Notes under the pieces: model-generated
Seen by the model: only the letters and a program-made list of their open reading frames with translations
What the model was told of the DNA's origin: nothing
The model's database searches: none
Translations under genes and position numbers: made by a program
NCBI GenBank assembly: GCA_938038815.1
Contig: CALHTF010000076.1
Span: 1 to 36,998 of the forward strand
Direction of reading: 5' to 3'
Source of the DNA: an uncultured Acidimicrobiales bacterium
GTDB lineage: Bacteria; Actinomycetota; Acidimicrobiia; Acidimicrobiales; SHLQ01
Length of the DNA stretch: 36,998 nt
Shown here: piece by piece, positions 31,585 through 36,998 of the stretch
Position numbering within the stretch: position 1 is the first letter of the stretch
Layout of the letters: every line of letters starts with the position of its first letter

Positions 31585-33843
31585 ATGGAAACCACTAGCA
31601 CTTCGGTTCTTGGTAACTCGGTCATCCGGCGGGAAGATCCCGCCCTCTTGCGCGGCGACGGGCTGTATGTGGGCAACCGCCCACTCGAGAACCCGGTTCA
31701 CCTATTCTTTGTCCGGTCGACGGTTGCCCGAGCGGCAATCGCCAGCATCGATGTCGCCGACGCCAAGGCCATGCCTGGGATTATCGACATCTGGACGGTG
31801 ACCGAGGTCGGTCTGCCCGCCATGCCGCCCGACCCGCCGTTCTTCCCCGCCGAAACCGCCCGGCCGATGCTGGCCGACGGCGCGGTGCGGTTTGTGGGTG
31901 AGCCGATCGCCTTGATCCTCGCCGAGTCGCCCTACCAGGCAGCCGACGCCGCCGAGCAGGTCATCGTCGACTACGACTTTGAAGACGCGGTGGTTGGTAT
32001 GGACACCGCCACCGACGGCGCACCGTTGTTTGACGGCATCGACTCAAACGCAGTGTTTGGCCTACCGGGCGAAGCACCGTCGTTCGACGACTGCGATGTG
32101 GTCATCGAACAACAGGTGCAGAACCAACGGGTTGCCCCGGCGCCGATCGAACCACGAGTCGCGTCGGCCGAAATGATCGACGGCCGGTTGCACTTCTACA
32201 CGTCGGCCCAGGGTTCGCACCCGGCCCGTACCGCTATCGCCAAGATGCTCGAAGTCGAAGAAGACCACGTGCGGGTACTCGTGGGCGACGTGGGTGGAGG
32301 CTTTGGCGCCAAGAACGGTGCGTCGGCGGAGGAGCTGATGACCGCGCTCGTGGCCCACCGCCTCAACCGGCCGGCAACCTTCACCGAAACCCGCACCGAA
32401 AACATGACCAACATGGGTCACGGCCGGGCGCAATCCCAGCACGTGAAAATCGGCGGCGACCGCGAGGGCAACATCAAGGCCTACAACCTGTCGCTCGTGC
32501 AGGACTCCGGCGCCTACCCCGGCATCGGCGGTGTGCTCCCCGTGTTCACTCAGATGATGTTGAGTGCCACCTATTCGTGCACCAACGTTGGCTTCCAGTC
32601 GTCGTCGGTCGCCACCAACACCACCCCGGTCGGCGCTTATCGAGGCGCCGGACGCCCCGAGGCCACCGCAGCGTTCGAACGGGCGCTCGATATCTACGCC
32701 GACGAGATTGGCGTCGACCCGGTCGAAGTCCGCCGCAAGAATCTGCTGACCTCCGACGCGTTCCCGTACGAGACCCCCACCGGCAAGGTGTACGACAGCG
32801 GCGACTACGTGGCGGCGCTCGACATGCTGGTCGAACAGAGCGACTACCAAGCACTGCGGGCCGAACAGCAGCGGCGCATCGACGCGGGCGAAACCAAGCT
32901 GATGGGCATCGGGGTTGCTTCCTATGTGGAGATCACGGCCCCGATGGGCGGTAAGGACTACGGCGAGGTTCGCCTGAACGACGACGGTTCGATTCTCGCC
33001 ATCACCGGCTCGACTCCCTACGGCCAAGGCCACCTCACCGCCTGGTCGCAGATCATCTCCGAACGCACCGGCGTGCCGCTCGACAAGATCGAGGTGCAGT
33101 TCGGCGACACCGACCTCACGCCCGAGGGCGGTATCACCGGCGGCTCGCGATCGGCTCAGCTCGCTGGGTCGGCGATGAGCAACGCGTCGCACCAACTGGT
33201 CGCCGCCGCACGCGAATTGGCCGCCGAGAAGCTCGAAGCGAACGTCGACGACATCGTGCTCGACAAAGAGAATGGTGCCTTCCACGTGGCGGGCACCCCG
33301 GCGGTGGCCGTCGACTGGGCATCGGTAGCCGCGCAAGCCCCGGCCGAAACCCCACTGGCCTTCATCTCCGACCTCGAGTCACAAGAGCCGACGTTCCCGT
33401 TTGGCGCTCACCTCGCCGTGGTTGAGGTCGACGCCGAAACCGGGTTTGTCGAGCTGACCCGGCTGGTGGCGGTCGACGATGCAGGAACGCTGGTTAACCC
33501 CATGCTGGCCGCCGGCCAGGTGCACGGTGGCTTGGCCCAAGGTGCGGCCCAAGCACTGTTTGAGGAAGTGCTGTTCGACGACGACGGCAACCCGCTCAGC
33601 ACCAACTTCATGGACTACGCCATCCCCAGCGCCGCCGAACTACCGAGCTTCGAGCGCCACGTTATGGAAACTCCGACGCCCAACAACGAACTGGGCGCCA
33701 AGGGTATCGGCGAGTCAGGCACCATCGGCTCCACCCCAGCGGTGCACAACGCGGTGATCGACGCCGTGTCGCACCTCGGCGTGCGCCACATCGACATGCC
33801 CTGCACCCCGATCAAGGTGTGGCAAGCGATCAACGCCGGCTAG
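31585..33843 (+). CDS. Xanthine dehydrogenase/CoxL-family molybdopterin-binding large subunit (form II-like)
   Basis: A 752-aa molybdenum hydroxylase large subunit. It has an N-terminal Ald_Xan_dh_C a/b-hammerhead (about 15-135; RREDPALLRGDGLYVGN) followed by the molybdopterin-binding region: VGDVGGGFGAKNGAS, TPVGAYRGAGRPEATAAFERALD, GQGHLTAW and the C-terminal catalytic glutamate in GAKGIGESGTIG. The active-site loop reads AYRGAGR (351-357), the form-II signature, not the AYxCSFR of genuine carbon monoxide dehydrogenases. It hydroxylates an unknown aldehyde, purine or heterocycle. The 2Fe-2S and FAD subunits normally encoded beside it are absent; they may lie elsewhere. The 3' end overlaps the convergent beta-propeller gene by 4 bp. 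Confidence 0.9.
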   Translation: METTSTSVLGNSVIRREDPALLRGDGLYVGNRPLENPVHLFFVRSTVARAAIASIDVADAKAMPGIIDIWTVTEVGLPAMPPDPPFFPAETARPMLADGAVRFVGEPIALILAESPYQAADAAEQVIVDYDFEDAVVGMDTATDGAPLFDGIDSNAVFGLPGEAPSFDDCDVVIEQQVQNQRVAPAPIEPRVASAEMIDGRLHFYTSAQGSHPARTAIAKMLEVEEDHVRVLVGDVGGGFGAKNGASAEELMTALVAHRLNRPATFTETRTENMTNMGHGRAQSQHVKIGGDREGNIKAYNLSLVQDSGAYPGIGGVLPVFTQMMLSATYSCTNVGFQSSSVATNTTPVGAYRGAGRPEATAAFERALDIYADEIGVDPVEVRRKNLLTSDAFPYETPTGKVYDSGDYVAALDMLVEQSDYQALRAEQQRRIDAGETKLMGIGVASYVEITAPMGGKDYGEVRLNDDGSILAITGSTPYGQGHLTAWSQIISERTGVPLDKIEVQFGDTDLTPEGGITGGSRSAQLAGSAMSNASHQLVAAARELAAEKLEANVDDIVLDKENGAFHVAGTPAVAVDWASVAAQAPAETPLAFISDLESQEPTFPFGAHLAVVEVDAETGFVELTRLVAVDDAGTLVNPMLAAGQVHGGLAQGAAQALFEEVLFDDDGNPLSTNFMDYAIPSAAELPSFERHVMETPTPNNELGAKGIGESGTIGSTPAVHNAVIDAVSHLGVRHIDMPCTPIKVWQAINAG

Positions 33844-36242
33844 TTGCCTTCATAGACGTAGCTGAGCCTCGCTCCTTTATACGTGGCGGTTGCCCGCCAG
33901 CATCCTCCCCATCCGGTTGGTTCGATGCCGTTGATCATGAACCAGCCGTCCTCCGCGGTGAAGGCGTTGGTGCCGGGCGACTCCATCACGATCGGTAAGT
34001 TGTTGAGGTCGAGCCGCTCGTACACCACCTGGATTGCCGGCATCTCTTCTTCAATGCCTCCCGGAAAGTTCGCACTCCACCAAACGCTCTTGCGCGGAAT
34101 GTGGCCATCGGGGTTGATCGCGGTCCACAAGTCCGCAGAACCGAACCAGACCAGTTCGTCAGAATTCGGTTGCTCCGGCCACGGCTCGGGCGGAACGAAG
34201 CCGTCCTGCGGTGGTTGCGTCACGGGACAGTCATACGCCGGATGCCGGGTGATTCCGAGAAGTTCGCCCGTTCGGAAATCGACTAGCCCGGTTTCGGCAA
34301 TTAGGTCGACACCTAGCCCGAGAGTGGTGCCGTCCGCTCCGTAGTCGGTGCCGTTGACGCCCAGGACTTCCACCTCGGATCGCCACAGAATCGCCCCCGT
34401 TCCCGGATTGATCCGAAACAGGTCGCCATACCGAGTCGTCACATACACGCCCTGGACTTCGAGGTTCGCGATCGAGGAGGCGCCGGTATCGGTCGTGCCG
34501 GATCGTTGCTCGAGTTCAGCCGACCACAGCAGCTCGCCGGAGTCGGGGTCGAAGGCCAGCACACCGGGCGAACCTTCGTCCAGATCGTCGACCAGCAGTA
34601 TCCGGCCAGCAACGATGTCGAGCCACCGCAACGGTTCCCATTTCGCTCCCTTGCGGCCCTCGCTTGTCCACAGAACCGCGCCCGAAACAGCATCGATGCG
34701 TTGCAGTTGGGGCGCCCGGTCGTCGTCAAACGACGTAGCGATCAACAACGTGTCATCGATCACCTGAAACACATCGGGAGCGCCCTCGCCAGCGGCGAGC
34801 CTGGTTTCCCACTGGACCGATCCGTCGACCACGTCGATCGTCGTCAGCCGCTCCCCGGCAACGACGTGCACAACCCCTCGCCCGGAGTACAGCGTCGGGG
34901 CGGGGGCCTCGGAGTCAACGGTCCAACGGGTCGCCAGCGTGTCGTAGTCGAACGCGGCGATCGTGCCGTCGTCGGATTCTTTGACCAACACATTCGGGCC
35001 AAAGTCGCCGAACCTCACATCGCCAAACAGCAACGGCTGGTCAAACTCATCGCGCCACAACTCGGTTCCGTGGTCGAATACCCGTAGATCGATCGCCGCC
35101 GCGGTTTCGGCCGCCCGCTCTGCCGGCACGGTAAGCCGCATCGACAATCGATCTTCAGGCCGGCACAGCAGTACGTCTTGTCCGACCGATGCAACCAACG
35201 CTCCTTGCGCGTTGGCCGTCAACCGACTGCGGTCAAAATCCTCATGGCGACAATTGCCCAACAAAAGCGATCCCGACCAGTTATCGCCGGCTAGGCCGAG
35301 CGCTCCTCGCACCGCCGTCTCGGTGAGCGTGAACTCGTCGCCCAACGAGACGGGCAGGCGCAAGCGGAGTCGTTCGCCGGTTACCAGGGTGACAGCGAAG
35401 ACGGACGCATCGTTCTCGACCAGCTCCGCAGCAAAGGTTGTACGCCGCTCGCCATCGGGGAACTGGCCGATTCGCCACAAGTCGTCGAGCGACCCTCGGC
35501 TCGCCAAAAAGTCGTCCCACCCGGGTGCATAGTCGGTGGCGAACACCGGAATCGCCGCAAACCGGTCGACGCACGCGATCCAGAGACCTTCGACCGCTAA
35601 CGACGCCGTGCCGTCGACGATCTCTGGGTCGACGAAGGCCACAAAGAAGCCGCCGAGCTCGACGTTAGAGAATCGTGCGCCGGCCACCTCAAGGCGCCCC
35701 ACCGCTGAGCCCCAGGGCCTGGTCGTTGCCGTGTCGGCGAACGCCTTCACCAGCAGCGTCGATCCACTTGCCATCACCAGCTGCCCCCGAACCGCCACCC
35801 GGCCACGGGCCAAGGAATTCGGATCGGGCGAAGGCTGGTAGTCGAACGGGCCGGCCTGTGAGGCGAGCAGGCTCGCCGCCTCAGCGGCACCGCAGTCGGC
35901 CGCGTCGGTCGGCGTCGACTCCTCGGACCGCTCCGGCACCGTCGTGGTTGATGTCGGCTCTGACTCAGCAACCAACGTGGTAGTTGGTGCTTCGGTCGCG
36001 ACCTCGGTCTCGCTGGCTGGCCAAAGCAAACCACCCATGGTCACCGCTGCAAGTAGACAGGCCGCCGTGGCGAGCGGCCGGGCATACCGACGTGGTGTGG
36101 AGGGCGAATGGTCGACCTCGGTTGGCGGGTCGCCAACGATTCGACTCCAGTTGTCCGGAACCGCCACGTCGTCGATCAGTTTGAACCGCTTGTCGACTTC
36201 GCGGTCGAAGTCACTGGGTTGCTGCGCGTCGTTATCGGCCAT
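33840..36242 (-). CDS. Membrane-anchored PQQ-like beta-propeller protein, putative anti-sigma partner
   Basis: An 800-aa single-pass protein. The cytoplasmic N-terminus (residues 1-52; DREVDKRFKLIDDVAVPDNWSRIV) is followed by one membrane helix (about 53-75) and a large outside part: a Thr/Ser/Pro stretch, a beta-rich region (about 110-370) with Cys pairs, and a PQQ/WD-like propeller (about 380-700; repeated blades such as DGSVQWETRL, SGAVLWTSEG, SGELLWSAEL, TGAILWRSEV). The start at 36242 overlaps the sigma-factor gene by 11 nt, so this is the expected anti-sigma position; the short N-terminus would bind sigma and the propeller sense the exterior (inference). No zinc-type anti-sigma motif is seen. 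It is convergent with the CoxL-like gene. Confidence 0.78.
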   Translation of the reverse strand: MADNDAQQPSDFDREVDKRFKLIDDVAVPDNWSRIVGDPPTEVDHSPSTPRRYARPLATAACLLAAVTMGGLLWPASETEVATEAPTTTLVAESEPTSTTTVPERSEESTPTDAADCGAAEAASLLASQAGPFDYQPSPDPNSLARGRVAVRGQLVMASGSTLLVKAFADTATTRPWGSAVGRLEVAGARFSNVELGGFFVAFVDPEIVDGTASLAVEGLWIACVDRFAAIPVFATDYAPGWDDFLASRGSLDDLWRIGQFPDGERRTTFAAELVENDASVFAVTLVTGERLRLRLPVSLGDEFTLTETAVRGALGLAGDNWSGSLLLGNCRHEDFDRSRLTANAQGALVASVGQDVLLCRPEDRLSMRLTVPAERAAETAAAIDLRVFDHGTELWRDEFDQPLLFGDVRFGDFGPNVLVKESDDGTIAAFDYDTLATRWTVDSEAPAPTLYSGRGVVHVVAGERLTTIDVVDGSVQWETRLAAGEGAPDVFQVIDDTLLIATSFDDDRAPQLQRIDAVSGAVLWTSEGRKGAKWEPLRWLDIVAGRILLVDDLDEGSPGVLAFDPDSGELLWSAELEQRSGTTDTGASSIANLEVQGVYVTTRYGDLFRINPGTGAILWRSEVEVLGVNGTDYGADGTTLGLGVDLIAETGLVDFRTGELLGITRHPAYDCPVTQPPQDGFVPPEPWPEQPNSDELVWFGSADLWTAINPDGHIPRKSVWWSANFPGGIEEEMPAIQVVYERLDLNNLPIVMESPGTNAFTAEDGWFMINGIEPTGWGGCWRATATYKGARLSYVYEGN

Positions 36243-36699
36243 GGTGCTCCTCCATCGAAACTCTGAGGTGTTCGTGGGCTCGGTGCAGCTGCACTCGAAC
36301 CGAACCGGGGGTGGAGTGGAGAAGGTCGGCAATCTCGGTCGGTCGCATTCCGCCGACATAGCGCAAGACGACCACCGCTCGTTGCTGATCTGACAAGCCG
36401 TCGAGTTGCGACATGAATTCGACCACTGACCCATCGTCGTCGACCGCTATGTCGATGAACCCGACCTGTTCGGCCATGCGTGCTCGTCGATCAGCGATCA
36501 GCCCGGCCGCGATGCGAAGCGCCGACCGCCAGAGCCAAGCATCGAGATCGTCGATCCCGTGGCCTCGCCGCAGCGCTTGGGTAAACGCCTCGGCTTCGGC
36601 ATCGCTCGCCGTGTCACGGTCGCCGGTATAGGCCAGTAGCGCACGCCAGAGCCGAGGGTGTAGCCGCCGGTAGGCGTCCTCGACTCGCTGCAAAGCCAT
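36232..36699 (-). CDS. ECF-like sigma-70 family RNA polymerase sigma factor
   Basis: A 155-aa protein. Region 2 is divergent but recognisable (LWRALLAYTGDRDTASDAEAEAFTQALRRG, then LDAWLWRSALRIA) and region 4 is clear (GLSDQQRAVVVLRYVGGMRPTEIADLLHSTPGSVRVQLHRAHEHLR), with the HTH for -35 recognition. Size and layout are those of an extracytoplasmic-function factor. The start is ATG at 36699 (GGAG just upstream, GATACGTT as possible -10 9 nt upstream) or GTG at 36708. The partner gene overlaps its end by 11 nt, which fits sigma/anti-sigma co-expression. Confidence 0.87.
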   Translation of the reverse strand: MALQRVEDAYRRLHPRLWRALLAYTGDRDTASDAEAEAFTQALRRGHGIDDLDAWLWRSALRIAAGLIADRRARMAEQVGFIDIAVDDDGSVVEFMSQLDGLSDQQRAVVVLRYVGGMRPTEIADLLHSTPGSVRVQLHRAHEHLRVSMEEHHGR

Positions 36700-36930
36700 G
36701 GTCTCCACAACGTATCAGGGCTACTTTTGGGCCAAATCGTTAACAAACTTCTGGAATTAGGCGAATTCCGGACGCTTGATGGCAAACTTCCGACGTCCGC
36801 GGTTCTTCGTATCGTTTCAACCACCCAGAGCGCGATTCACGCGTCCACAACCCGGTTTTGGCCTAGAATCCCACGCTCTGCGTTCGGTGCCAGGCTCCAG
36901 TGCCAGGCTCCAGTGCCAGGCTCGAACCGG
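36700..36930. other. Intergenic region upstream of sigma gene with inverted repeat and short tandem repeats
   Basis: No believable gene lies here. It contains an imperfect inverted repeat TCTGGAATT-N5-AATTCCGGA (36750-36772), about 50 nt upstream of the sigma start, and an AT-rich stretch (TTAACAAACTT). Three 13-bp repeats follow near the right end. Confidence 0.6.
36887..36925 (+). repeat. 13-bp tandem repeat, three copies
   Basis: GTGCCAGGCTCCA at 36887-36899 and 36900-36912, and GTGCCAGGCTCGA at 36913-36925. The third copy differs at one base. It is noncoding and lies 5 bp past the stop codon of the partial gene at the right edge. Confidence 0.9.
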
Positions 36931-36998
36931 TTAGCCCAGTAGGTGAGCTATGGCGTGGATTACTAGGCCGGCTACTCCGCCGACGACGGTGCCGTTGA
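36931..36998 (-). CDS. C-terminal end of a minus-strand membrane protein (window-truncated)
   Basis: Reading from the right edge, 21 residues NGTVVGGVAGLVIHAIAHLLG precede a TAA (36933-36931). The Gly/Val/Ile/Leu composition looks like the last membrane helix of an integral protein, and the frame has normal high-GC third positions. It is too short to assign to a family. Its direction would place it upstream of the sigma-factor gene on the same strand, separated by 231 bp with repeats. Confidence 0.45.
   Translation of the reverse strand, partial: NGTVVGGVAGLVIHAIAHLLG

Noticed and set aside
31585-33843. Genuine aerobic carbon monoxide dehydrogenase (CoxL form I)
   Set aside because: The active-site loop reads AYRGAGR, not AYxCSFR, and no coxM or coxS gene adjoins.
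36887-36925. CRISPR array
   Set aside because: The 13-bp units are directly adjacent with no spacers and no cas genes are near.

Overview
The window is dense, high-GC bacterial chromosome of actinobacterial type. Lineage pointers are a mycothiol ligase (mshC), a PknG-type kinase with a GlnX-like partner, an LLM (F420-type) oxidoreductase, a DUF2277 gene, and many start codons with no Shine-Dalgarno but a TANNNT box 6-8 nt upstream (leaderless mRNAs). An Acidimicrobiia-like genome is my best guess, but no rRNA or marker gene settles it. I see no tRNA, rRNA, CRISPR array, insertion sequence or prophage. No gene-free stretch exceeds about 230 bp.

Layout. 3-932: 3' end of a TrpB2-type tryptophan synthase beta gene. 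991-10454: a signalling island of two divergent operons. The minus operon encodes a helical protein, a PknG-like kinase, a PP2C phosphatase, a VWA protein and an FHA protein. The plus operon encodes a GlnX-like membrane protein and a Tat lipoprotein of the PotD (polyamine-binding) family. An amino-acid decarboxylase and a DUF2277 gene follow. 12160-20173: mostly single metabolic or membrane genes (amidohydrolase, two-gene methyltransferase/START unit, SnoaL and LLM pair, EcsC, AIM24, GHMP kinase). 20397-22358: a secreted glycoside-hydrolase-like protein with two CBM60-like modules. 22547-23900: a small flavin/PNPOx-fold gene and ilvE. 23932-27642: an envelope-stress locus (NarL-type regulator, PspC-histidine kinase, divergent PspC/LiaF-like protein plus a small membrane protein). 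27727-28809: a secreted RTX-repeat protein. 28931-31524: mshC and cysS side by side. 31585-33843: a lone CoxL/xanthine-dehydrogenase-type large subunit. 33840-36699: an ECF-like sigma factor with a membrane-anchored beta-propeller partner. The right edge holds the tail of another minus-strand gene.

The most interesting part is 991-11831. In mycobacteria PknG is linked to GlnH and GlnX, which sense amino acids outside the cell. Here the binding protein is instead PotD-like and keeps nearly all polyamine-contacting positions. No polyamine permease gene is present. The kinase is embedded in a VWA/PP2C/FHA set resembling the 'TerY-P' phosphorylation triads. The zinc ribbons of kinase, phosphatase and FHA protein look related. 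The reading I propose, as inference, is a polyamine- or amine-sensing transmembrane kinase system, with a decarboxylase gene directly downstream of the sensor genes.

Start codons were chosen from Shine-Dalgarno matches, TANNNT boxes, operon overlaps and family N-termini; alternatives are given where the choice is open. All functions rest on motif recognition by eye, with no database search.
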